Assembly: GCA_902796815.1 (NCBI GenBank)
Contig: CADBQL010000257.1
Span: forward strand, 1-5,560
Direction: 5' to 3'
DNA length: 5,560 nt
Origin: an uncultured Coriobacteriaceae bacterium
GTDB lineage: Bacteria > Actinomycetota > Coriobacteriia > Coriobacteriales > Eggerthellaceae
In this document: positions 1 through 5,560 of the stretch, one piece after another
Layout of the letters: every line of letters starts with the position of its first letter
Numbering within the stretch: the first letter of the stretch is position 1
Translations under genes and position numbers: made by a program
Notes under the pieces: model-generated
Told to the model about the DNA's origin: nothing
The model's database searches: none
The model's input: the letters and a program-made list of their open reading frames with translations, nothing else

Positions 1-1912
1 AGGCTCCGAAGTCCTTGATGCCGACGACCTCGCCTTCGAATTCCTCGCCCACCTCGGGCTCCTTGACTATGCCGAGGATCATGCGCTTGGCAGCCTCGCC
101 AGCAGGGCCCTCGATGGCGGCGATATGGATGGTGCCGTCTTCCTGGATGTCGATCTGAGCGCCCGTTTCCTCCTGGATACCGCGCACGACCTTGCCACCT
201 GTGCCGATGACGTCGCGAATCTTGTCGATGGGGATATGAATCGTCTCGATGCGCGGAGCGTAGTCAGAAAGCTCCTCGCGAGGAGCGGAAATCTCGGCAA
301 GCATTGCTTCCAGGATGTGAGCACGGCCGCGTTTTGCCTGCTCGAGTGCACGAGCGAGGATTTCGACCGAAAGGCCGCGCGCCTTGTTGTCCATCTGCAG
401 TGCAGTGATGCCCTTCTCGGTGCCCGTGACCTTGAAGTCCATGTCGCCGAGGAAGTCCTCGATGCCCTGAATGTCGGAAAGGATGACGACGTCATCTCCT
501 TCCTTGATCAAGCCCATAGCTATACCCGAGACCGGTGCCTTGATCGGCACGCCCGCGTCCATGAGCGCGAGGGTAGAGCCACACGTCGACGCCATCGAAG
601 AAGAGCCGTTCGACTCCATGACCTCAGAAACAACGCGGATGGCATAGGGGAACTCGTCCTCGCTTGGCAGCACCGGCAGAAGCGCGCGTTCTGCAAGCGC
701 ACCATGGCCGACCTCGCGGCGCTTCGGAGCGCCCATGCGGCCTACCTCGCCTGTGCAATACGGAGGGAAGTTGTACTGATGCATATAGCGCTTGCCCTCG
801 ACGGGCTCGATGGTGTCAAGACGCTGCCATTCGTTGAGCATACCGAGCGTCGCGATTGAGAGCACTTGGGTCTGTCCGCGCTGGAACAGGCCGGAACCAT
901 GCACGCGCGGGAGATAGCCCGGAACGATGTGAAGCGGTCGAATCTCGTCCGGCGTCCTGCCGTCGGCACGCTCGCCTGTTTCTATGACCATGGCGCGCAT
1001 CGCATGCTTTTCGAGCAGCTTGAGCTCGGCGGCGATGTCGGCTGCCCAGGCAGCCTGCTCTTCTTCTGAGAACCGCTCGGCCTTGATGCGTTCCTTGAGC
1101 TCCTCGACCTTGCCCATGCGTGCGAGCTTGTCGGCATCCTTGAGCGCTGCAGACATCTCGTTGGCAAACGGGGTGACCCGCTCGGCAATGGAAGGATCAG
1201 GGACGTGAACGGGCCATTCGCGCTTCTGGATATCACAACGGTCGAGGAAGCGCTGCTGCGCTTCGCAGAACTTCGCGATTGCGGTCTGACCGAACGACAT
1301 CGCGGCAAGCATATCCTCTTCGGAAATCTCATGTGCGCCCGCTTCGATCATCGAAATGTAGTCGGTCGTGCCGGCGATGATGAGATCCAGGTCGGAATTG
1401 GCCTGCTCCTCGTATGTGGGATTGCAGATGAAATCGCCTGTATCGATATCACGCCCTACGCGCACGCATGCGCATGGGCCATCGAACGGCGCATCACCTA
1501 TCATGAGCGCAGCAGAAGCGCCCATGACACAGATGTTGTCAACGGGGTTGATCTGATCGGCGACAAGCGTCGTCGCTACCACGTGAACCTCGCGTTTGAA
1601 GCCGTCGGCAAAGCCAGGACGAATGGGGCGATCGATCATGCGCGCCGTAAGAGTGCCCTTCTCGGAAGGGCGAGCTTCGCGTTTTAGATATCCGCCCGGG
1701 ATGCGCCCGACGGCGTACATCTTCTCGATATAGTCGACGGTCAACGGGAAGAAATCGTAATCCTTCTCCTGGCTCGAGATGACGGCGGTCACCAGGACTG
1801 TCGAGTCCCCCTGACCTACGAGCACGGCGCCCGTGGTCTGCTTTGCTAGCTCACCGGTTTCCAGACGGTATTCCTTGCCGTACAGCTCGAATGTTTCGAC
1901 GATCTTTTCCAT
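1..1912 (-). CDS. pnp: Polynucleotide phosphorylase (PNPase), 3' end cut by window edge
   Basis: PNPase degrades RNA 3'-to-5' with phosphate, releasing nucleoside diphosphates, and acts as a ring-shaped trimer in the cytoplasm. The reading frame runs without a stop from an ATG at 1910-1912 to the left edge, giving 637 codons of a family usually about 700-750 residues long. First RNase PH domain about residues 1-145 (with LTVDYIEKMYAVGRIPGG and RPSEKGTLTARMIDRPIRP), helical linker about 150-310, second RNase PH domain from R315 (RADGR). The phosphate-binding serines S437-S439 lie in ESNGSSSMAS, and the metal-site residues D486, D492 and K494 in EDFLGDMDFKV, numbers identical to E. coli. The KH domain is about 555-612 with its GTGG loop at 570-573. 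An S1 domain begins near 620 and is cut. One small oddity is QMDNK at 506-510, where many relatives have QMDIK. It follows rpsO, the usual partner. Identification is near certain. Confidence 0.98.
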   Translation of the reverse strand, partial: MEKIVETFELYGKEYRLETGELAKQTTGAVLVGQGDSTVLVTAVISSQEKDYDFFPLTVDYIEKMYAVGRIPGGYLKREARPSEKGTLTARMIDRPIRPGFADGFKREVHVVATTLVADQINPVDNICVMGASAALMIGDAPFDGPCACVRVGRDIDTGDFICNPTYEEQANSDLDLIIAGTTDYISMIEAGAHEISEEDMLAAMSFGQTAIAKFCEAQQRFLDRCDIQKREWPVHVPDPSIAERVTPFANEMSAALKDADKLARMGKVEELKERIKAERFSEEEQAAWAADIAAELKLLEKHAMRAMVIETGERADGRTPDEIRPLHIVPGYLPRVHGSGLFQRGQTQVLSIATLGMLNEWQRLDTIEPVEGKRYMHQYNFPPYCTGEVGRMGAPKRREVGHGALAERALLPVLPSEDEFPYAIRVVSEVMESNGSSSMASTCGSTLALMDAGVPIKAPVSGIAMGLIKEGDDVVILSDIQGIEDFLGDMDFKVTGTEKGITALQMDNKARGLSVEILARALEQAKRGRAHILEAMLAEISAPREELSDYAPRIETIHIPIDKIRDVIGTGGKVVRGIQEETGAQIDIQEDGTIHIAAIEGPAGEAAKRMILGIVKEPEVGEEFEGEVVGIKDFGA

Positions 1913-1924
1913 GTGTAACGTATT

Positions 1925-1947
1925 CTCTCTTTCCTCTTTAACCTCTT
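1925..1947 (-). promoter_or_regulatory. Purine-rich pnp ribosome-binding region with two AAGAGG copies
   Basis: Reading toward pnp, this stretch holds AAGAGG (1942-1947), a second AAGAGG (1933-1938) and GAGAG (1925-1929). The nearer AAGAGG ends 20 bases before the ATG and GAGAG ends 12 bases before it. The spacing is longer than the usual 5-9 bases, but no in-frame alternative start lies closer, and the protein N-terminus (MEKIVETFELYG) fits the family. The start is therefore kept. Confidence 0.5.
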
Positions 1948-1992
1948 TGCGCCCTATGGCGCACATTTTAGTTCGCCCTGCGCCACAAGCGC
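1948..1992 (-). promoter_or_regulatory. Small stem-loops in the pnp leader
   Basis: Two short GC-rich inverted repeats lie between the rpsO hairpin and the pnp ribosome-binding region. TGCGCC-ATAG-GGCGCA occupies 1948-1963 (6-bp perfect stem, 4-base loop), and GCGC-TTGTG-GCGC occupies 1980-1992. They share GCGC-type arms, so they could also pair with each other. A TAAAAT hexamer (1965-1970) lies between them, but no good -35 box is found at the right distance. In E. coli, PNPase represses itself through processing of a leader hairpin between rpsO and pnp. A similar role here is only an inference from position. Confidence 0.35.
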
Positions 1993-1998
1993 CTGGCT

Positions 1999-2033
1999 AT
2001 AAAGAAGAACCCGCTTGTCGCGGGTTCCATCTT
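1999..2033 (-). terminator. Terminator-like hairpin between rpsO and pnp
   Basis: On the minus strand a perfect 8-bp stem GAACCCGC/GCGGGTTC (2020-2027 and 2007-2014) closes a 5-base GACAA loop and is followed by TTCTTTAT (1999-2006). The stem can extend past a small internal loop through AAGA/TCTT. The hairpin begins 9 bases after the rpsO stop. The T run is interrupted, so termination is probably partial, letting some transcripts read on into pnp. It could also act as an RNase processing site. Confidence 0.65.
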
Positions 2034-2036
2034 CAT

Positions 2037-2324
2037 TTAGATGTTGTCGCGGATACCGAGCCTCTTGATCAGAGTACGGTACTGCTCGATGTCGCGAGCC
2101 TTGATGTACTTCAAAAGGCCGCGGCGCTTACCGATGAGCTTCATCAGGCCACGACGGGTGTGGTTGTCCTTCTTGTGGACCTTCAGATGCTCGGTGAGGT
2201 TGCGGATGCGCTCGGAAAGGATTGCGACCTGGACTTCGACGTTTCCCGTGTCCTGCTCGTCCTTGCCGAATTCCTTGACAAGCTCTGCCGTGCGCTCCTT
2301 GGTAATGCTCAGTTTGTCTGCCAT
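2037..2324 (-). CDS. rpsO: 30S ribosomal protein S15
   Basis: S15 is a primary 16S rRNA-binding protein of the small-subunit platform and helps form bridges to the 50S subunit. The product is 95 residues, slightly longer than the common 89. The family core is plain: TGNVEVQVAILSERI (26-40), NLTEHLKVHKKDNHTRRGL (42-60) and KRRGLLKYI (66-74). The usual TGSPEVQ is TGNVEVQ here. The ATG at 2322-2324 is chosen because AAAGGTGG lies 5 bases upstream. A GTG at 2331-2333 is in frame but is itself part of that Shine-Dalgarno sequence, so it is unlikely to initiate. The gene has its own promoter and a leader of roughly 107 bases, and is followed by a terminator-like hairpin and pnp. Confidence 0.98.
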   Translation of the reverse strand: MADKLSITKERTAELVKEFGKDEQDTGNVEVQVAILSERIRNLTEHLKVHKKDNHTRRGLMKLIGKRRGLLKYIKARDIEQYRTLIKRLGIRDNI

Positions 2325-2431
2325 TATGGCCACCTTTCGTTCGTCCCATTACGGGGTGTTCTCGCATCGGTCCGAGCACGCATGCGGTGGTGGCATGTCA
2401 GCTAGGATCGAAGCTGCCGCATTTTTGCAGC
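2325..2431 (-). promoter_or_regulatory. Structured 5' leader of rpsO, possible S15 autoregulatory element
   Basis: From the predicted transcription start near 2431 to the rpsO ATG there are about 107 untranslated bases. GCCACC (2389-2394) is the exact reverse complement of GGTGGC (2329-2334), which covers the core of the Shine-Dalgarno AAAGGTGG (2330-2337). Pairing them would hide the ribosome site. The bases between contain CGCAT/ATGCG arms and a short CCC/GGG stem, so the closed form resembles a branched junction. A further stem GCTGC/GCAGC lies at 2413-2431. S15 represses its own mRNA through structurally different leaders in several phyla. Assigning that role here is an inference from gene, position and pairing, with no family match tested. 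Confidence 0.45.
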
Positions 2432-2437
2432 CCGTCT

Positions 2438-2466
2438 ATTTTATGCAGGCAGACTCGTGCGTTCAA
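2438..2466 (-). promoter_or_regulatory. Sigma-70-type promoter for rpsO
   Basis: TTGAAC (2461-2466) as the -35 box and TAAAAT (2438-2443) as the -10 box are separated by exactly 17 bases. They match the consensus at 4 of 6 and 5 of 6 positions. Transcription would start about 7 bases downstream, near 2431. This is the best promoter seen in the window and would let rpsO-pnp be expressed independently of recO. Confidence 0.6.
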
Positions 2467-2561
2467 GCAGCTTTTCGTTTCACCACATTTACCGCATATG
2501 CTGGGATTATCGCGATAGCCCGCAGGGATAGGTGATGAAGCCGGAATAGCCTACGTACCCA
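2467..2561. other. Rest of the recO-rpsO gap: two short palindromes, no gene
   Basis: This part of the 237-base gap has no supported coding region. It contains a perfect 10-base palindrome TATCGCGATA (2508-2517), flanked by GGG (2503-2505) and CCC (2519-2521), and an 8-base palindrome GCATATGC (2494-2501). No T run follows on the minus strand, so this is not a recognisable terminator for recO. A weak protein-binding site is possible but unproven. Confidence 0.3.
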
Positions 2562-3335
2562 TCAGAACAGACCAGATGCGAAGAGGTAGTTCATCGATTT
2601 CATCGAACGACCAACATGAAACTCTATCCAGGATTTCATGAGGGAAAGCACGCCGAAGGCCGAAGTCACGTCCATCTCAAGCGATGGAATATCGGCAAAC
2701 CGAGTGAAGAGCAGCGCATGTGCCCAAGCGAGCGTCTGCGCTTCTACAAAGAAGCATTCGCTCTCACGTGAGCAGGAAGCGCACGTCGCTCCCCCCTCGG
2801 AAACGCTGAACGGCACGCGAGCGCCCGCGACGTCGAGATCGATTGGCGTCCCACAGGCTTGGCACTCAAGCAAAGAAGGCCTGAAACCAACCGACGAAAC
2901 TATCTTCACGAGAGCGGCGGCCGTGATTTGAGCATACTGGTCGCTACCCTGCTCGGCAAGGGCGCCAAGAGCGACGCGTGTCAAATCGAACAGGCGCGGT
3001 TGCGAAAGCCCTTCCTGGCATACTGCCGCGAGAAGCTCGGCGATCGCTGAAGCACAGGCAGCCTGCTCGAGGCCATACGCATTGTGCGCACCATCGGCGG
3101 CGAGGCGCACATCCGTAACGACGTCAAGGTTGCGACCCTTGGCAAGCATGACGTCAACCACATTGAAAAGCTCGAGTCGTGCCGCCATCGCGCTGCCTGG
3201 CTTGCGCGCGCCCTTGGCGACACCGCGCACGAGCTCGCCTGAGCTCGCAAGCATCGTTACAATGAGATCGCGCTCTCCGAGCTTGGTCTTTCGAAGAACG
3301 AGTGCCTGGATCTTGTAGGTCTTGTCGATGGCCAT
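2562..3335 (-). CDS. recO: DNA repair protein RecO
   Basis: RecO acts in the RecF pathway: it anneals single strands and, with RecR, helps load RecA onto SSB-coated DNA. The 257-residue product has the expected N-terminal OB-fold (about 1-80), opening with TYKIQALVLRKTKLGERDLIV and followed by GVAKGARKP. A helical C-terminal domain follows with a zinc-finger pattern: CQAC at 158-161 and CASC at 185-188, as in many non-enterobacterial RecO proteins. Longer starts exist at 3366-3368 and 3363-3365, but they would overlap the upstream gene and add 11 residues not typical of the family. The ATG at 3333-3335 puts the family N-terminus at residue 1 and lies 4 bases after the upstream stop. The Shine-Dalgarno is weak (GGGAA about 14 bases away), which suggests translational coupling to the PASTA gene. 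The era-recO neighbourhood is common in Gram-positive bacteria. Confidence 0.93.
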   Translation of the reverse strand: MAIDKTYKIQALVLRKTKLGERDLIVTMLASSGELVRGVAKGARKPGSAMAARLELFNVVDVMLAKGRNLDVVTDVRLAADGAHNAYGLEQAACASAIAELLAAVCQEGLSQPRLFDLTRVALGALAEQGSDQYAQITAAALVKIVSSVGFRPSLLECQACGTPIDLDVAGARVPFSVSEGGATCASCSRESECFFVEAQTLAWAHALLFTRFADIPSLEMDVTSAFGVLSLMKSWIEFHVGRSMKSMNYLFASGLF

Positions 3336-3339
3336 ATGC

Positions 3340-4770
3340 TTAGACAGTTCCCAGGACTTCGCCATCATCCGAGAACAGCAAGGTTCCGGTTATGGTTTCG
3401 GTAGGCGAGATCTTGATTGGGTGGCCAATAAGATCGAGCACCTCGTGAGCTCTCACCGTAAACGACACCGAGTTATCGCCACCGTATACCACCGAATCGA
3501 GCGAATCGATCACGAAGGTCGCGCCTTCTAGATTGACGGTGTTGCCCTCGGCTAGATATGACGACGCGTTTTCCACGAGCATGTCGCTCCAAGACTGAGA
3601 TACTTGGATCAAGATGTAGTCACCCTTATGGACCGTCGACCCCACACTCGGCTCGGTCCCAATGACGGTTCCAGGTTCATAGCTATCAGTGCTAATGTAG
3701 GTCACGTCGCAAGTAAACCCGGCGTCTTGAATCGTCGAAATGGCATCGTCGACACCCATTCCAGACACATCGGGAACCGTAAAGGGCTGTGCAAGCGTAA
3801 GCGTTATCGCGGTCGATGACTTTGCCGAGGCGCCAGCCTCGGGTTTAGTTCCTATGACGGTCCCCTCGGGCTTGTCTGAGCTTTCCTTCTTAACTTCTAC
3901 ATTCTCTAAGCCCTCGTCGGAAAGCGCTTTACGGGCATCGGCCTCTGACTTTCCCAAGACATCGGGAACAGTGCGCCCAATCGATATATGCACAATCACT
4001 TCGGATTCCTCTTCGACGCGCGTGCCGGCAGGCGGATCCATGATAATGACGATGCCCTCGGTATCGTCGGATTTAACCTGTTGCGATCGCGTGAGAAAAC
4101 CGTAGTCGGCTAGAACGCTTTTCGCGTCGGCTTCGGTCATGCCCACGACGTTGGGAATGGGCCGACCTCCCCAAACGCCCATTTGATACGTAGTGAACGC
4201 AGCAATGACCACCAATGCGGCAACTGCCGCAGCGATTGCGAGACCCGTCTTCGTAGTTTTAGCGTTTTCTCCCGTTAACGCCGCAATGAAAACCTTGCCT
4301 CTATGCGAAGCCGTCCCTTCGACGCTGCCTATTTCGACCGTCTCGCCATCATGGACCTCAAGAACTGGTTGCTTGTAATCACCGACGACGCATTCTGCAA
4401 ATTCGTCAGATGGTCGGTCAAACCCTGCAAGATCGATTCTTGGAGCTTCCAGTTCGATGCCAACCCTGTCGCAAGCGCTCTCCTGGTCATTTTCCCGCAT
4501 TCCGGGAGCGTCTGCCTGGCGCGCATCATCGTTCATTTCATCGGGCTCCGTAGCCACCTCGACACCGATGCTGCCCTGTCGGACCACCAAGGTCTCGCTG
4601 TCATCGCCTTGCGATTGGCCATCTACGCCCTGCCCTGCCGCTTCGTGCGAATCATCTTGGGAGGCGCTCTTTTCGGTCGCTTGAGTTTCTGCCTTTTTTA
4701 GCGGAAAACCGCACTGGTCGCAGAACTTTGCCTCATCACGATTGCTCGATTCGCAATTCGGGCACAACAT
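3340..4770 (-). CDS. Zinc-ribbon, single-pass membrane protein with three PASTA repeats
   Basis: This is a 476-residue protein with no assigned pathway. In order: an N-terminal zinc ribbon with C3, C6, C17 and C20 (CPNC...CDQC); an acidic, low-complexity linker to about 170; one membrane segment about 175-196 (GLAIAAAVAALVVIAAF) preceded by lysines, which predicts N-inside topology; three PASTA repeats about 203-266, 267-328 and 331-392 (PIPNVVGM, TVPDVLGK, TVPDVSGM, each ending in a beta-strand such as VIVHISIG); and a C-terminal region 395-476 that I do not recognise. PASTA repeats bind peptidoglycan fragments or lipid II in PknB/PrkC kinases and some penicillin-binding proteins, but no kinase or transpeptidase domain is present here. 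An envelope-sensing or scaffold role is an inference. AAGGGGAG (4775-4782) sits 4 bases before the ATG. The stop is 4 bases before recO. Confidence 0.9.
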   Translation of the reverse strand: MLCPNCESSNRDEAKFCDQCGFPLKKAETQATEKSASQDDSHEAAGQGVDGQSQGDDSETLVVRQGSIGVEVATEPDEMNDDARQADAPGMRENDQESACDRVGIELEAPRIDLAGFDRPSDEFAECVVGDYKQPVLEVHDGETVEIGSVEGTASHRGKVFIAALTGENAKTTKTGLAIAAAVAALVVIAAFTTYQMGVWGGRPIPNVVGMTEADAKSVLADYGFLTRSQQVKSDDTEGIVIIMDPPAGTRVEEESEVIVHISIGRTVPDVLGKSEADARKALSDEGLENVEVKKESSDKPEGTVIGTKPEAGASAKSSTAITLTLAQPFTVPDVSGMGVDDAISTIQDAGFTCDVTYISTDSYEPGTVIGTEPSVGSTVHKGDYILIQVSQSWSDMLVENASSYLAEGNTVNLEGATFVIDSLDSVVYGGDNSVSFTVRAHEVLDLIGHPIKISPTETITGTLLFSDDGEVLGTV

Positions 4771-4774
4771 GCAA

Positions 4775-4782
4775 CTCCCCTT
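4775..4782 (-). promoter_or_regulatory. Ribosome binding site of the PASTA gene
   Basis: AAGGGGAG lies 4 bases upstream of the ATG at 4768-4770. It is a strong Shine-Dalgarno match with slightly short spacing and supports that start, which also places the CPNC zinc-ribbon motif at the very N-terminus, as usual for such proteins. Confidence 0.7.
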
Positions 4783-4801
4783 CGTTTGGATTTCGCCACA
4801 T

Positions 4802-4815
4802 ATTGTATCCGATAC
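4802..4815 (-). promoter_or_regulatory. Inverted repeat overlapping a possible -10 box upstream of the PASTA gene
   Basis: GTATC-C-GATAC (4805-4815 on the plus strand) is a perfect 5+1+5 inverted repeat that extends imperfectly outward. It overlaps TACAAT (4802-4807, minus strand), a 5-of-6 match to a -10 box. No convincing -35 box is found 16-18 bases upstream. It may be a regulator-binding site on a weak promoter, or chance. Confidence 0.25.
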
Positions 4816-4835
4816 GATCGAATGCTCTTTTGCTG

Positions 4836-4854
4836 TCGCGCCTTTATCACGCGA
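4836..4854 (-). repeat. Short hairpin just after era
   Basis: TCGCG and CGCGA arms (4850-4854 and 4836-4840) flank a 9-base loop, beginning 7 bases after the era stop. No T run follows, so it does not look like an intrinsic terminator. Read-through from era into the PASTA gene is likely. Confidence 0.3.
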
Positions 4855-4861
4855 TTGTAAA

Positions 4862-5560
4862 CTACGCGCCCTCGCCGTAACCGAAGCGTCTTATTTGCGA
4901 AGCATCACGGCGCCAGTTCTTTTTAAGCTTAACTGAAAGATCCAAGAATACCCGGGCACCGAGCATATGCTCCAAATCTTCGCGCGCTTCGGTGCCGATG
5001 CGCTTGATGGCCGCGCCGTGCTTGCCGATTATCATGCCCTTCTGACTCTCATGCTCTACATATATAATGGCGCGGATGCTGTACAGGTCCTTCTTTTTGG
5101 AGTACTTGAGCTCCTCGGTCTGAACGCCGATTGCATGCGGTATTTCATCGCGAAAGCTTCGCAGAATCTTCTCGCGTATGAACTCGGCGACGATGACCTC
5201 GAGAGGCTGGTCGGTCTCCATATCGGCAGGAAACCATTGCGGACCTTCGGGCATAAGCGCCACGACGGCATCGACAAATGAATCGACGCCTACGCCTTCC
5301 GTAGCAGAGCACTCCACGATTCCATCCCAATCGCAAAGCTCCTGGGCTCGTTCGCGTTGCTCCAAAAGGGCCTGTTCATCGACAAGATCGGTCTTGGAAA
5401 GCACGAGCACCTTGGGCGTTTTGAGGCGGCGCAACTGGTTTGCCACCCACTCATCTCCCGTACCGACCGTCTGGGAGCTGTCGACGAGCATCGCGACAAC
5501 GTCGACATCTTCGAGCGCCTTGAGCGCCGAAGTGTTGAGCTCCTCGCCGAGCGCATCATG
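4862..5560 (-). CDS. era: GTPase Era, N-terminus outside the window
   Basis: Era is an essential GTPase that binds the 3' end of 16S rRNA and assists 30S assembly. The frame is open from the right edge to a TAG at 4862-4864, giving 232 of about 300 residues. Numbering from the edge, the fragment opens with HDALGEELNTSALKALEDVD, the stretch just after the DTPG motif, so the P-loop and G3 motifs lie outside. G4 is SKTD (55-58, bases 5387-5398), with serine where NKxD has asparagine. G5 is SAT (85-87). The C-terminal KH domain is clear: REKILRSFRDEIPHAIGV (129-146), SQKGMIIGKHG (172-182) with the GKHG loop at 5015-5026, and the family ending VKLKKNWRRD...GYGEGA. An ATG at 5489-5491 is internal and not the true start. 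The PASTA gene follows after 91 bases. Confidence 0.97.
   Translation of the reverse strand, partial: HDALGEELNTSALKALEDVDVVAMLVDSSQTVGTGDEWVANQLRRLKTPKVLVLSKTDLVDEQALLEQRERAQELCDWDGIVECSATEGVGVDSFVDAVVALMPEGPQWFPADMETDQPLEVIVAEFIREKILRSFRDEIPHAIGVQTEELKYSKKKDLYSIRAIIYVEHESQKGMIIGKHGAAIKRIGTEAREDLEHMLGARVFLDLSVKLKKNWRRDASQIRRFGYGEGA

Noticed and set aside
125..859. A 244-residue plus-strand reading frame opposite pnp
   Set aside because: It is the antisense of a clearly coding PNPase region with intact catalytic motifs, and its composition and lack of recognisable motifs fit a shadow frame of GC-rich DNA.
1205..1687. A 160-residue plus-strand reading frame
   Set aside because: It lies entirely opposite the first half of pnp and shows no domain signature or ribosome binding site of note.
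2503..2521. GGG-palindrome-CCC after recO as a terminator
   Set aside because: The stem has almost no loop space and no T run follows on the minus strand.
1833..2535. Overlapping plus-strand reading frames (1833-2405 and 2041-2535) crossing rpsO
   Set aside because: They are antisense to the pnp start, rpsO and its leader. The minus-strand S15 protein explains the coding signal.
4303..4701. A 132-residue plus-strand reading frame
   Set aside because: It is opposite the linker region of the PASTA protein and has no independent support.
4836..4854. Hairpin after era as an intrinsic terminator
   Set aside because: The stem is only 5 bp with a 9-base loop and is followed by purine-rich sequence rather than T residues.
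5489..5491. ATG as the start of era
   Set aside because: The frame continues upstream to the window edge with Era-typical residues (HDALGEELNTSALKALEDVD), so this methionine is internal.

Overview
The window is a compact block of bacterial housekeeping genes, all read on the minus strand. In transcription order (right to left) it holds the end of era, a membrane protein with a zinc ribbon and three PASTA repeats, recO, rpsO, and most of pnp. Era lacks its N-terminus at the right edge and pnp lacks its S1 end at the left edge. I see no mobile element, CRISPR array, tRNA or rRNA, and no convincing plus-strand gene.

The likely host is a member of Actinobacteria, probably class Coriobacteriia. 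This is an inference from the fairly GC-rich coding sequence with an AT-rich sigma-70-type promoter, the SKTD form of the Era G4 motif (many actinobacterial Era proteins have TKxD where others have NKxD), and the zinc-ribbon/PASTA gene lodged between era and recO. A marker-gene search would be needed to fix the genus.

Layout: 4862-5560 is Era, a ribosome-assembly GTPase. 4771-4861 is a 91-base gap with a good ribosome binding site and an inverted repeat. 3340-4770 is the zinc-ribbon/PASTA protein. 2562-3335 is RecO, which starts 4 bases after the PASTA stop and so is probably translationally coupled to it. 2325-2561 is a 237-base gap carrying a good promoter and a structured leader for rpsO. 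2037-2324 is ribosomal protein S15. 1913-2036 holds a terminator-like hairpin and further small stems. 1-1912 is polynucleotide phosphorylase, with its catalytic residues at the same numbers as in E. coli.

The genes form two functional groups: era/PASTA/recO (ribosome assembly, an envelope-linked protein, DNA repair) and rpsO/pnp (ribosomal protein and RNA decay), the latter a widely conserved pair. The most interesting signals are regulatory. The rpsO leader has a segment exactly complementary to the rpsO Shine-Dalgarno region, as expected for an S15-responsive leader, and the PASTA protein ends in an unrecognised domain of about 80 residues. I found no clearly novel multi-gene system.
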